This document shows positions 45,353 through 54,286 of a stretch of DNA of 64,000 nucleotides, in pieces (within the stretch, counting starts at the first letter, position 1; each line of letters starts with the position of its first letter). Location of the stretch: NCBI RefSeq assembly GCF_013032005.1, contig NZ_WQBE01000001.1:62001-126000 (forward strand), read 5' to 3'. A program made the position numbers and the translations under genes. A model generated the notes under the pieces. It did not search any database and had not been told where the DNA came from. It was given only the letters and a program-made list of their open reading frames with translations. The stretch comes from Ruegeria atlantica (GTDB lineage Bacteria; Pseudomonadota; Alphaproteobacteria; Rhodobacterales; Rhodobacteraceae).

Positions 45353-45373
45353 TTTCCATAAATTGGCTAACGG

Positions 45374-46033
45374 TCAGGCAAGCTCACGCGCAATGTGGCG
45401 TGCTTGGGCCTGAGCTGAGGCGACCGAAGCTTTGTGACGCTCGTCAGCGAATTCCTGGTACTCGGCCGCAGCTTCGAACATGCGTTCTGCGCCCAGGTAC
45501 TTGCGCAATGTGCTGATATGCGCAGAAAGGTGACCCGAGTCATTGCGAATCCCACCGTCCTCAAAGCCGAATTCGCCAGCCGATGTCAGCAGCACCAGGG
45601 TTTTGCCGGACATGATCGGTTCCAGAGGGAAGTCGCCGCGCGCCAAATCAAACGTAAACGTCTTGTTGATCCGGATGATCTGATCAAACCAAGCCTTCAG
45701 CGCTGCGGGCATGCCGTAGTTGTACATGGGCGTCGAAATCAGCAGGATGTCGGAGCGGTCGAGCTCGTCAATCAGCGTGTCAGACAACCTGACCAAAGCG
45801 CTCTGTTCAGGAGTACGTTCCTCTTCTGCTGTAAAGACGGACGCGATCCAATCGTTGGAAATGAAATCTGGCGGGGTCATTCCGACGTCACGCACAATAA
45901 TTTCAACGTCGGGATCAACCGTTTTCCACTCTTCCACGAAACTGTCCGCCAAAGCGCGGGAAATGGAGTTATAGGCCGCAACAGGGTTGTCGGTGTGGCG
46001 CACGCTGGCGTCAATTCTCAGGATTGTGGTCAT
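45374..46033 (-). CDS. azoR: FMN-dependent NADH-azoreductase
   Basis: 219 residues, flavodoxin-like fold. The FMN phosphate loop is IDASVRHTDNPVAAYNSISRALADSFVEEW. The family STPMYNYGMPAALKAWFDQIIRINKTFTF contacts FMN, and LLTSAGEFGFEDGG precedes the C-terminal helices. It reduces azo bonds and quinones with NADH. An AGGTGA ribosome site precedes ATG 46033. It is single, with its own hairpin downstream. Confidence 0.93.
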   Translation of the reverse strand: MTTILRIDASVRHTDNPVAAYNSISRALADSFVEEWKTVDPDVEIIVRDVGMTPPDFISNDWIASVFTAEEERTPEQSALVRLSDTLIDELDRSDILLISTPMYNYGMPAALKAWFDQIIRINKTFTFDLARGDFPLEPIMSGKTLVLLTSAGEFGFEDGGIRNDSGHLSAHISTLRKYLGAERMFEAAAEYQEFADERHKASVASAQAQARHIARELA

Positions 46034-46128
46034 CTTGTCACCTAGTCAGTTTGCAATGGACCATTCAAAGGTGAAGCCAGTGACGCGCAGGTACAAATGA
46101 AGAGAATTCTGAATGGAGTGAAATGACC

Positions 46129-47400
46129 TCAGCCATCTCTAATCGCTGAAAAAATCTTCTCCAGATAAGACGCCGTCGCAAGTACATCCGCGTCCCTGTT
46201 TGCGCCGCCGCTCAAGGATAGGCTGACCCCCGGTCTCCGTTCTCCAAATGGAATGGAAATTGTTGGCGCATTGAGGAAAGCAGCTTTCATCGATACCGAC
46301 AGGATAAGGGCGTTTTCCCGTGCAAAGACCCCTTTATCGAGGGTCACGGCCTGAACAGACGGCGGGTACGACGGCAATGTCGGGTAAAGCAGCATCTTCC
46401 CTGCCAGTTCCCTGCCAAAGTCCGGGATGAGGGCCCGCCGGATTTCGAGCAATGCCTGCAGATCTTTGCCAAGGATTGAAGCCGCCTGAGCAAGCCGATC
46501 CTGCACATTTGGGTCCAGTCTGGCCTGCTGGTCTCCGACCAAACTTGGCAGAAGACGAAAGGCTTCGGCACTCACCAGCGTTCCGCAGGTTTGGAAGACC
46601 TCCGTGACACGAGTGAAACTTCGGATATCAACTCTTTCCAATTCGATGCCATGCTCGGACAAATGCTGCTGAGCCTGTTCGTACATAGCCTTGATTTCCG
46701 GGGTGAATCCCACCAGGGCATCTTCCCTCAGGCACAGAATTTGACGGCGGGCGTGCCCGGTTTCTTTGCAATCCGACAAAGCGCGATCCACAGCGCAAAT
46801 CTGACTGACGTTTAAAGCGAGTGAGCCTGGCGTATCCATAGAAGGCGCCAGAGGTAAAATCCCGGCGCTTTCATAGCGGTCCATAGTTGGGCGAAACCCC
46901 ACCAGGCCCTGACAGGCGGCCGGAATGCGCACGGAGCCGGAGGTATCTGTGCCCAATGCGATGTCGGCCAAGCCCATGGCAACGGCTGACGCCGATCCGC
47001 TCGAGGACCCTCCAGGCACCATTGTGCTGTCCAACACATTCAGAGGGGTGCCGAAATGCGGATTAACTCCGAGCCCCGAGAAGGCGAACTCTGACATGTT
47101 CACATGGCCTAAGACGATCGCGCCCGCAGAACGGAGCCTGGCGACGATCGGGGCGTCATTGTCTGCTGGTTGAGGATCGATGGCCAAGGATCCCGCATGG
47201 CTTCGGAACGTTTGCACGTCGATATTGGCCTTGACCGCAAGAAACTGGCCGTCCAACGGGCCAAGCAGCCTTCCTTCGGCCTGCCGCGCGGCGGCGGATC
47301 GGGCATCCTGCAACAGTCTATCTGGCGCAACGCTAAGGAATATCTCGCGATGCGCGTCGAGCGAATCCAGAAAGTCGCGCGTCCGTTGAAGGATATTCAT
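46129..47400 (-). CDS. Amidase-signature family hydrolase
   Basis: 423 residues. The Ser-cisSer-Lys catalytic set is visible: Lys in FLAVKANIDV (about residue 57), the cis-Ser in VPGGSSSGSASAVA and the nucleophile Ser in ALGTDTSGSVRIPAACQGLVGFRPT. The enzyme hydrolyses a C-N amide bond, substrate unknown. It is the last gene of a four-gene leftward operon, and its start overlaps the stop of the NodB-fold gene (ATGA). Its position suggests it cleaves the linear amide made by the upstream ring-opening enzymes. Confidence 0.9.
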   Translation of the reverse strand: MNILQRTRDFLDSLDAHREIFLSVAPDRLLQDARSAAARQAEGRLLGPLDGQFLAVKANIDVQTFRSHAGSLAIDPQPADNDAPIVARLRSAGAIVLGHVNMSEFAFSGLGVNPHFGTPLNVLDSTMVPGGSSSGSASAVAMGLADIALGTDTSGSVRIPAACQGLVGFRPTMDRYESAGILPLAPSMDTPGSLALNVSQICAVDRALSDCKETGHARRQILCLREDALVGFTPEIKAMYEQAQQHLSEHGIELERVDIRSFTRVTEVFQTCGTLVSAEAFRLLPSLVGDQQARLDPNVQDRLAQAASILGKDLQALLEIRRALIPDFGRELAGKMLLYPTLPSYPPSVQAVTLDKGVFARENALILSVSMKAAFLNAPTISIPFGERRPGVSLSLSGGANRDADVLATASYLEKIFSAIRDG

Positions 47401-48284
47401 GCCGTCAGAACCGGAGTCTGATAATAAGGCAGTTCTTCAACCCGTACGCTTTGCCGGTCTGCCTCATATTGCATGCGCACGTGCTGTGCGATCTCTCCGA
47501 GAGTAGCGAACCAGACGTCACCCCTGTTCAAGACAGAATCCATCCAGTCTTCCACCTGCCGCCACCGCGCCAAACGCCCGGTCAGGAAGGGATGCCAGAT
47601 GCCAATCCAGAAGCCACCTTCTTCGTATTGGGCTTCGAATTCCTCCCAAAATGGGGTCAGCCCGGCGCGTGGCCCGGCGACGGGCATCATGTAACCAATT
47701 TCCTCATAGTGGGCGAATTGCGGCCAGTCGTCGGTCCCCCAATGCGATGGAAGTTCGACCAAAGTCCGGCCGCCTGATCGCATGAGGTATGGCACATCAT
47801 CCGCCATCAGCGAACTGTCATAGTCGAATTCATGCTTGTTCAGCAGGTCGATGACGGCTTGCGTCACATTGTAAACCGGTGCGCGATAGCCTTTTGGAAC
47901 ATTGCCCAGAACCCGCTTATGCGACTCCAGCGCGCGTTCGAACCAATAGGCTTGTTCAGACGCGCTGTGGTTTGTCGGGTCTTCGTGCAAATAGCCATGA
48001 TGGCCGATTTCATGACCATCTTTCAGGATGGCTTGCATTGCATCTGGATATTGCTCCACGACCCATCCGGGGGCGAAGAAGGACTGTTTCAGCCCGAGAC
48101 GTTTGTAAGTTTCTAGAATCCGAGGGATGGCAACCGTCGGCCCGTAGCGCCCCATGGAGATCGGATAGAGGCGATCATGCCCATCGACCGGCCTTGCGAT
48201 ATGGATCAGGCTGTCCGCATCGATATCAAAGGTGATCGCACAGGCGCATCGCGCGCCGTTTGGCCAGATTATTTTCTTCTGCAT
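47397..48284 (-). CDS. NodB-fold hydrolase (polysaccharide deacetylase / PuuE-imidase-like)
   Basis: 295 residues. The metal-site Asp is in ITFDIDADS and the two His in HEIGHHGYLHEDP (H-x3-H type). Other family segments are KGYRAPVYNVTQAVIDLL, DSSLMADDVPYLM, LVELPSHW and the C-terminal WIGIWHPFLTGR. This subgroup includes the metal-independent allantoinase PuuE, cyclic imide hydrolases and HpPgdA. Given the neighbours (amidase, deaminase-like amidohydrolase), a cyclic ureide or imide ring-opening activity is more likely than polysaccharide deacetylation. This is inference. Confidence 0.87.
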   Translation of the reverse strand: MQKKIIWPNGARCACAITFDIDADSLIHIARPVDGHDRLYPISMGRYGPTVAIPRILETYKRLGLKQSFFAPGWVVEQYPDAMQAILKDGHEIGHHGYLHEDPTNHSASEQAYWFERALESHKRVLGNVPKGYRAPVYNVTQAVIDLLNKHEFDYDSSLMADDVPYLMRSGGRTLVELPSHWGTDDWPQFAHYEEIGYMMPVAGPRAGLTPFWEEFEAQYEEGGFWIGIWHPFLTGRLARWRQVEDWMDSVLNRGDVWFATLGEIAQHVRMQYEADRQSVRVEELPYYQTPVLTA

Positions 48285-48299
48285 GGTCTTGCTCCTCTG

Positions 48300-49811
48300 T
48301 CACAATTGCTGGGCGTTGTTCGTCAGCCAATCGTCATACCAGCGCTGCAATGCGGATTTGACGGCGGCATATTCACTAGCGCTCAGCCTTTGATCCGCGG
48401 CGCGCTGCATGCCGTCGGTGATGTTTTGAAGAATTATCTTTTCGTCGCACTTTTTGGTCTCGCCGTGCGAAACGGCCAGTTGTCCGCCGGTGAAGACGCT
48501 CTGGATATCCGTAGATTTTGCCGAGCTGACCAACAGCTCAACCGGATCAATGCCGGGGTCCAACCAGGGACCTTCAAGACGGTCCAGGCGCAGGATCACA
48601 AAGTCGGCGCGCTTGCCGACGGACAGGCTTCCGATGCTGTGATCCATTCCCATCAAACGCGCGCCACCCATAGTGGCCATGTCGAAAACATCCTTCGCGG
48701 TCAGGCTAGGGTTCGCCCGATCACTTGACCAATAAAGGCTTTGCGCCAGACGCATTTCGGCGAACATGTCGTCATCACCTGCCAGGCTGGTCCCATCCAT
48801 CCCCAGTGCAAGGTTGATGCCCATCCGCTTCATCAATGGCGCGGGTGCAATGCCGGAACGCAGCCGCAAATTGGAGCTGGGATTACACACGATATGCGCC
48901 CGCACCTCGGCCACTCGCGCCAGATCTTTTTCGTCCGCCCAGACCATATGCACCAAAGACAAGCCGTCAGTGAGCAGGCCAACTTTGCCCAATTCTGCAA
49001 TGGCACCCTGAAAACTCCAGGCTGTAGCCGACAGGTGTTGCAGTCGAGACTCCTCGGCATGGGTGTGAATGCGCTGGCCGCTTTCGCGAACCTCCCTGGC
49101 GATGTTGCGCAGGGTCTCTCGGCCCGACCAATGCGGTGCCGTGGGGCCAAACCACACATCAGCGCATTCAGAAGCCGCGTATTCGCCATGCATCCGGGAC
49201 AGAAGCCGCACAAAGCTTTGCGGTTCAATACGTGCGCGCGCAACGTGCTGGCGCTGCAGTTTGCATCGCAGAACCTCGGGCAAGGTAGTCAGAAACGACT
49301 GGCTTTGCCCATATGGATGTACAAGCTGGTTGTGCCATCTCTCGCCCGGCGCGATGGCACAAGACAGGCCAAGCCCATTATATACGGCGATTTTGTCCCT
49401 TATCTTCGCTTCGGCAATGGCCGCTGTCTGACCCGCGGTGCAGGCATCCACAACAGCCGTTACCCCATTCTTCAGCAAGCGCATTGCCGCGTATTCGGTG
49501 GCGAGGCGCGGCGCAACGTCGGCTGCGCCAGCGGAGGCGAAAATCCAAGGCTCTAACAGGTCATCCCGTATCCCTTGGTTGATAAGGTTCACCCCATAGC
49601 AATGGTGATGCGCATTCACAAACCCGGGCAGGATCGCCGTGTTTGTGTCCGAGTGCACCCTTGCGCTTGGATAACGTGACTTTAATACTGCGAGAGGCGC
49701 CAAGCCACCTATTCTGCCGTCTAGAACATAAAGCGCGAAGTCGTTGTGACTGTGAAAGGCATCTTCGATGATCCAGCGGGCAGAAAATATGTCGCCGCCA
49801 TCATCCGTCAT
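48300..49811 (-). CDS. Amidohydrolase of the cytosine-deaminase/AtzB-TrzN type
   Basis: 503 residues from ATG 49811; a TTG at 49820 is three codons upstream. Metal ligands: NAHHHC (HxH), IHTHAEE, LVHMVWADEKD and the catalytic Asp in LALGMDGTSLAGDDDMFAEMRLA. The C-terminal SIGSLSVGKRADFVILRLD is the usual end of the second beta-sandwich. Relatives deaminate or dechlorinate nitrogen heterocycles such as guanine, cytosine, 8-oxoguanine and s-triazines. It overlaps the DUF1989 gene by about 11 bases and precedes the NodB-fold gene by 15 bases, so these are one operon. Confidence 0.9.
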   Translation of the reverse strand: MTDDGGDIFSARWIIEDAFHSHNDFALYVLDGRIGGLAPLAVLKSRYPSARVHSDTNTAILPGFVNAHHHCYGVNLINQGIRDDLLEPWIFASAGAADVAPRLATEYAAMRLLKNGVTAVVDACTAGQTAAIAEAKIRDKIAVYNGLGLSCAIAPGERWHNQLVHPYGQSQSFLTTLPEVLRCKLQRQHVARARIEPQSFVRLLSRMHGEYAASECADVWFGPTAPHWSGRETLRNIAREVRESGQRIHTHAEESRLQHLSATAWSFQGAIAELGKVGLLTDGLSLVHMVWADEKDLARVAEVRAHIVCNPSSNLRLRSGIAPAPLMKRMGINLALGMDGTSLAGDDDMFAEMRLAQSLYWSSDRANPSLTAKDVFDMATMGGARLMGMDHSIGSLSVGKRADFVILRLDRLEGPWLDPGIDPVELLVSSAKSTDIQSVFTGGQLAVSHGETKKCDEKIILQNITDGMQRAADQRLSASEYAAVKSALQRWYDDWLTNNAQQL

Positions 49812-50484
49812 GAACAACAAATTCCAGCGCGCTCGGCTTGCCTTCGTCCCCGTTGACTGGAGTGATATCTTGCGGGCAGGCCGACATCACGGTGTAGACT
49901 GGCATCTCAGCTTTGAAGGTCATGCTATCCCCCGGTTTTGACACTGGGGTAGCCCAGGAAAGGCTGCCATCAGGGTGAACTGGTACGTTCATCCACAGAT
50001 TGAAGGGCGCTGGCACATGCGGTGCTTTTTTCCCGATAGCAAGCAAGGCCTGCCTCAAGTTGTCGGCGCAATTGTCGTGGTAATCAGTGACGCCCAATTG
50101 CTTGTACCGGTTGGCATCGCAAGCGGCGATCGTTGTGTCATGAACACCCGGCGATGTGTCTTGGGTCAGCGTCAGAAGAGGATTGCGCAGATTGCTGACC
50201 AACCTGTCACCGATCTTTGGGAAAACAGACAGAAGATCCGTATGCACATGCGGCATGGACAAATATTCATTCAGCTCTGCCGCATTGAACGCCCAGAAAT
50301 CGCAGACTTGCCAGCCGGTCGGATTGGTGATGGTCAAAGTTTGTCCGGCTGTCAAACGCACCGCGACACCACAACGTGCTGGCACTGTATACCGTTCTGC
50401 AATGACCGGGACGCCGTCGCTAGAGACCGTGCTGTCGAGAGTTTGATTGAAACCATCGGGTTGGGAAGGGTCAAAACTATGCAT
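49801..50484 (-). CDS. DUF1989 / urea-carboxylase-associated family protein
   Basis: 227 residues from ATG 50484, with AGGAG 9 bases upstream. The sequence VPARCGVAVRLTAGQTLTITNPTGWQVCDFWAFNAAELNEYLSMPHVHTDL and the NCADNLRQALLAI, PAPFNLWMNVPVHPDGSLSW segments are typical of the DUF1989 family. Two members of that family form the carboxyguanidine deiminase CgdAB beside guanidine carboxylase. No carboxylase gene is present here and the protein is alone, so it may act on another amidine or act as a deiminase for a pathway intermediate. First gene of the leftward operon. Confidence 0.9.
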   Translation of the reverse strand: MHSFDPSQPDGFNQTLDSTVSSDGVPVIAERYTVPARCGVAVRLTAGQTLTITNPTGWQVCDFWAFNAAELNEYLSMPHVHTDLLSVFPKIGDRLVSNLRNPLLTLTQDTSPGVHDTTIAACDANRYKQLGVTDYHDNCADNLRQALLAIGKKAPHVPAPFNLWMNVPVHPDGSLSWATPVSKPGDSMTFKAEMPVYTVMSACPQDITPVNGDEGKPSALEFVVHDG

Positions 50485-50581
50485 GCGCAAGAACTCCTGG
50501 TTAGGGGTTCAGAAACGCATGCTTCTCGGCAATTTAGAAATGACAAAAATTCAAGCGACGGATTAGATCGTTGCAGACGCG

Positions 50582-51508
50582 CTATTCTTCAAAAAACCTT
50601 TGACCGACGACGCTGTCGCGAAACTCATCTGCTTGGTCCAATAGCCATTCCCGGAACACACGAACGCGTGCACGATTGGCGTAAGTTTCCGGGCAGACGA
50701 GAAAATAGCTCTTGTTCTTCAATGCCGCGTCAAAGGGGGCGACCAGCATATTGCGTTCCAGAAAACGCGCGGCGGCCAAAAGGCTGACCAGGGCCACACC
50801 ATGACCATCGCTTGCCGTCAGCAAGCAGATGTGTTCCTCGGAATAGGTGACATAGGGCTCGACGTCACTAGTTTGCAAGCCAGCCGCGTCCATCCATCGC
50901 TCCCAACTCGGATCCGCATCAGAAAACCCGCTCCATTGGTATTCGATCAGACGAGACTTCAGAAGATCTTCGGGGGAACCCAGTGACTTCGCCTTTTCCA
51001 CGCTACAGACAGGGGCTACCCAGTCATTCAAGACCCATGCCACATTGCTGTCAGGATAATCGCCAAAGCCATACCGAATGGCCACATCCACATCGCTGGA
51101 TTTGAAATCCACCAGTTGATCGCTAGACAGAACCCTTACCGAGATCTCCGGGTATTTCTCGTAAAAGCCTCGCAGCCGCGGGCTAAGCCAATTGGCGGCA
51201 AAAGACCCGGTTGTTGAGATTGTCAATGTGCCCGCAAGGTCGTCTTCCTCCAGCGCGAGAGAGGCGGCTTCAATGTTCTTGAAGGCTTCAATGATGTGGG
51301 GCGCGTAGTTGGCCCCATCCTCCGTCAGTTTCAAGGCGCGGGTCAGCCGGTGAAACAGGGGCACCCCAAGTTGATCCTCCAGCGATTTGATCTGATGGGA
51401 AATGGCAGTCGGAGTGACGCATAGTTCATCGGCGGCATCCTTGAAACTCAGATGCCGGCAGGCCGCTTCGAAGGCCTGAATACTTTTCAACGACGGTATC
51501 TTCGCCAT
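50582..51508 (-). CDS. LysR-family transcription regulator (GcvA-like)
   Basis: 308 residues. The winged helix-turn-helix is SLKSIQAFEAACRHLSFKDAADELCVTPTAISHQIKSLEDQLGVPLFHRLTRALKLTEDG. The effector domain follows with LAGTLTISTTGSFAANWLSPRLRGFYEKYPEISVRV and IRYGFGDYPDSNVAW. GcvA-like LysR proteins usually control a divergent or adjacent metabolic operon. It stands between the two operons: 97 bases from the DUF1989 gene and 163 bases from the ABC importer. Confidence 0.92.
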   Translation of the reverse strand: MAKIPSLKSIQAFEAACRHLSFKDAADELCVTPTAISHQIKSLEDQLGVPLFHRLTRALKLTEDGANYAPHIIEAFKNIEAASLALEEDDLAGTLTISTTGSFAANWLSPRLRGFYEKYPEISVRVLSSDQLVDFKSSDVDVAIRYGFGDYPDSNVAWVLNDWVAPVCSVEKAKSLGSPEDLLKSRLIEYQWSGFSDADPSWERWMDAAGLQTSDVEPYVTYSEEHICLLTASDGHGVALVSLLAAARFLERNMLVAPFDAALKNKSYFLVCPETYANRARVRVFREWLLDQADEFRDSVVGQRFFEE

Positions 51509-51620
51509 GACGCGCGGCTTTGCTCTCCTGATGCGATGCTAATTCGTCGCTCCACTCTAACCCGATTGCCAGCTCACATGTGGGCGAAATTCTCAGCTGT
51601 GAGGTGAAAACATCTAATTT

Positions 51621-51639
51621 GAGAAGATAGGGCATTCTC
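51621..51639. promoter_or_regulatory. Possible LysR operator before the BMP importer operon
   Basis: GAGAA-N9-TTCTC is an inverted repeat about 32 bases upstream of the importer start, in the divergent spacer with the LysR gene. A related CTCA-GCTG-TGAG lies at 51593-51604. Both are of the length expected for LysR binding, but only weakly diagnostic. Confidence 0.35.
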
Positions 51640-51671
51640 TCTTGAATTTGCGTGAAAGTTGGGAGGTTGTC

Positions 51672-53201
51672 TTGGATCCATTTTTGAAAGTCACCGGCAT
51701 CGGCAAGTCGTTTGGCGCCGTTCGTGCATTGCACAATGTCAATCTGCTGGCCTCGAAGGGCGAGTGCATTGCGATTTTGGGCGAGAACGGAGCAGGTAAA
51801 ACCACGTTCGCAAGCGTTTTGATCGGCCTGTATCAGCCCGATAACGGCGAAATCAAACTGGGCGGAACACCTGTTTCGGTGACCAGCCCAGCAAAAGCTA
51901 TTGAGCATGGGATCGGCATGATCCACCAGCATTTCAGCCTGGTCGGCGCGATGAACGCCGAAGAGAACATTCTGATCGGCTTGCCCAGCACAAAGCGGGG
52001 TGCCGAAGCGCGGGCGCGCATTCGGCAGCTTTGCAACGACTTTGACTTTAACGTCGATTTCGACATCCGTGTCACGGAAATGCCTGTGGGCATGAAGCAA
52101 AGGGTGGAAATCCTTAAGGCGCTGTTTCGCGATGTATCGATCCTGATATTGGATGAACCCACCAGCGTTCTTGCCCCGACCGAAGTCGCGCCATTTCTCA
52201 AAGGAGTGCGCAAGTTGGTGGCCAACGGCTGCCTTGTCTTTTTCATCAGCCACAAGCTCGATGAAATCCGCGAAATTGCCGATCGCGTCATGATAATGCG
52301 CCATGGGCGTGTCGAGGGAGTTCTTCCGGTTGCGACCACGCCCATGGCGCAGATGTCAGCGCTTATGATGGGAGACAAGCCGACCGGCGAAACGGTCGAG
52401 ACGCTCAAGGCCAAAAAGGCGCGCAATGACACCAGCTCAGCACCGGACGCTCTGGTTGTCTCTGATGTCTGCCTGATCGATCCAGGCGGGGCGGAAATCC
52501 TGCAGGATCTGACCCTCTCCGTGAAGGCTGGCGAAATTCTTGGAATCGCTGGGATCGACGGCAATGGCCAGACGGAGTTGAGCGAGGTGATCACCGGCCT
52601 CAAAAGGCAAACCAGCGGCGCCATCCACCTTAATGGCACGGAGATATCAAGCGCCTCCATCGCTTCGCGCATAGCAGATGGCATAGGCTTCGTGCCCGAG
52701 GACCGCCATGCCGAAGGCTTGGTCCTGTCACTCAGTGTCGAAGAAAATATGGCCTTTCGATCGATTGGCGAAGACAGGTTCATGTCTGGCGGTCTGATTT
52801 CCCGGCGCGCGATGCACGAGATCGCAAGCAACGTGGTCGCGGCCTTTGACATTAGGCCCCCTGACCCAAAATTGAACGCTTCGGCTCTATCCGGTGGCAA
52901 TCAACAAAAAATCGTTTTGGCCCGTGAAGTGGCCCGGGCGCGCAATCTTTTGGTCGTCGTACAGCCGACTAAAGGGCTTGATGTCGGCGCAACGGAATTT
53001 GTTCAGAACCAGATCCGCGCCGTCGCCCAAAGCGGCGTGGGGGTTCTCTATATCTCCACTGAACTTGAACATGTGCTCGACATCTCTGACCGCGTCGCCG
53101 TGATGGCCTTTGGGCGGATCACGGGTGTTGTCGATCCAGAAAACACAACTCTTCAAGACATTGGGCTCTTGATGACCGCAGCGCCGGAGGAGGTAAAATG
53201 A
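51672..53201 (+). CDS. BMP-type ABC importer, dual-domain ATPase
   Basis: 509 residues from TTG 51672, with GGGAGG 5 bases upstream; an earlier TTG at 51642 lacks a ribosome site. Two ABC domains: the first with Walker A GENGAGKTT, signature region MPVGMKQRVEILKALFRD and Walker B ILILDEPTSVL; the second with GIDGNGQTE (degenerate Walker A), LSGGNQQKIVLAREVARA and the VVQPTKGLDVGA loop. This is the layout of RbsA/NupO-type ATPases for sugars or nucleosides. The stop overlaps the permease start (ATGA). Confidence 0.93.
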   Translation: MDPFLKVTGIGKSFGAVRALHNVNLLASKGECIAILGENGAGKTTFASVLIGLYQPDNGEIKLGGTPVSVTSPAKAIEHGIGMIHQHFSLVGAMNAEENILIGLPSTKRGAEARARIRQLCNDFDFNVDFDIRVTEMPVGMKQRVEILKALFRDVSILILDEPTSVLAPTEVAPFLKGVRKLVANGCLVFFISHKLDEIREIADRVMIMRHGRVEGVLPVATTPMAQMSALMMGDKPTGETVETLKAKKARNDTSSAPDALVVSDVCLIDPGGAEILQDLTLSVKAGEILGIAGIDGNGQTELSEVITGLKRQTSGAIHLNGTEISSASIASRIADGIGFVPEDRHAEGLVLSLSVEENMAFRSIGEDRFMSGGLISRRAMHEIASNVVAAFDIRPPDPKLNASALSGGNQQKIVLAREVARARNLLVVVQPTKGLDVGATEFVQNQIRAVAQSGVGVLYISTELEHVLDISDRVAVMAFGRITGVVDPENTTLQDIGLLMTAAPEEVK

Positions 53202-54283
53202 ACAGATTTACCATGCAACGCCGGATTGCGATTGCTTTACTTTTAGCGCTGAGCGTTGGCGGCGTGCTGATCCTGCTCGACGGGCACAACCCGTTTGAGG
53301 CCTATAAGGTTCTGTTTCTGGAATCCTTCCTGAATTACTGGGGTTTCTCCAATACGCTGGTCAAAGCCTCACCGATGCTTCTGGCGGGGCTGGCCGTAAT
53401 CATTCCGATGCGCGCCGGTGTGTTCAACATCGGTGGCGAGGGGCAGATCTATATTGGTGGGTTGTTCGGCGCCGTCTTCGCTTTGGCGATCCCCGATCTG
53501 CCCGGTCTATTTGGCGTGCCGCTGATATTTGTCGCCGCCGCCGCCGGCGGGGCGTTCTGGGCGGCAATTCCTGCGTATCTCAAAGCCTATCGGGGCACGA
53601 ATGAGGTCATTGTCACGCTGCTGATGAACTTCATTGCAATCCACATAGTCAGCTACGCCGTGGCAGGGCCGCTATTGGCCGAAGGCGCGCCATATCCTTA
53701 TTCGGAGGAAGTCTCAGAAGCCTATCGCCTGCCTATTCTGATGTCGCGATCTGATACCCATGTGGGCTTTGTATTCGGGCTGGCCATGACGGTCATCTTG
53801 TATTTCTGGCTGCGCTTCACGCCATCGGGCTTCCAACTGGACCTTGTGGGGCGCAATGCCCGCGCTGCGGCCTATGCCGGTGTGGACCAGAAAAAGACCG
53901 TCATCCGCGCCATGTTGATTGGCGGCAGCCTTGCAGGCATGGCCGGCGCAATCGAGGTGATCGGGTTGAAGTACCGCCTGTTCCACTTGTTTAGCGATGG
54001 CTACGGCTATGACGGAATTGTCGTCGCCTTCCTTGCGGCTCTTAACCCAATTGTCGCGCCTTTGACCGCGCTGTTCCTTGCCGGGCTTTCTGCCGGCGCG
54101 GGAACGATGCAACGTGCCGTCGGGGTCGACAGTTCCGTCATCGAAGTGGTCGAGGGGCTTGTTGTGGTTCTGGTCGCCGCCGCCCTCGTGACACCGCGAA
54201 TCAGGTCAACATCCGTTCTGAAACCCCTGGCAAAAAACCTGCGGCTGCGCCGCCAAACACAACGCCAAAAGAAAGAGGCATAG
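53198..54283 (+). CDS. BMP-type ABC importer permease 1
   Basis: 361 residues with eight to ten transmembrane helices. Family markers: FSNTLVKASPMLLAGLAVIIPMRAGVFNIGGEGQIYIGGLFGAV, AYRGTNEVIVTLLMNFIAIHIVSYAVAGPL, and GMAGAIEVIGLKYRLF-HLFSDGYGYDGIVVAFLAALNPIVAPLTA. This is the NupP/BmpA-system permease type. A basic C-terminus (LRLRRQTQRQKKEA) is cytoplasmic. The next permease gene starts 3 bases later. Confidence 0.93.
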   Translation: MNRFTMQRRIAIALLLALSVGGVLILLDGHNPFEAYKVLFLESFLNYWGFSNTLVKASPMLLAGLAVIIPMRAGVFNIGGEGQIYIGGLFGAVFALAIPDLPGLFGVPLIFVAAAAGGAFWAAIPAYLKAYRGTNEVIVTLLMNFIAIHIVSYAVAGPLLAEGAPYPYSEEVSEAYRLPILMSRSDTHVGFVFGLAMTVILYFWLRFTPSGFQLDLVGRNARAAAYAGVDQKKTVIRAMLIGGSLAGMAGAIEVIGLKYRLFHLFSDGYGYDGIVVAFLAALNPIVAPLTALFLAGLSAGAGTMQRAVGVDSSVIEVVEGLVVVLVAAALVTPRIRSTSVLKPLAKNLRLRRQTQRQKKEA

Positions 54284-54286
54284 GCT

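Larger units (their letters stand above)
44803..45373. other. 571-base gene-free stretch carrying a decayed duplicate
   Basis: It holds no credible gene. The left third (44803-44943) has nothing recognisable. 44944-45160 is a decayed copy of the dnaE2 3' end plus extensin 3' end (listed separately). The right part is AT-richer than its surroundings and contains a hairpin at 45323-45352. An 11-base string AAATTGGCTAA occurs twice (near 45176 and 45361). Confidence 0.6.
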
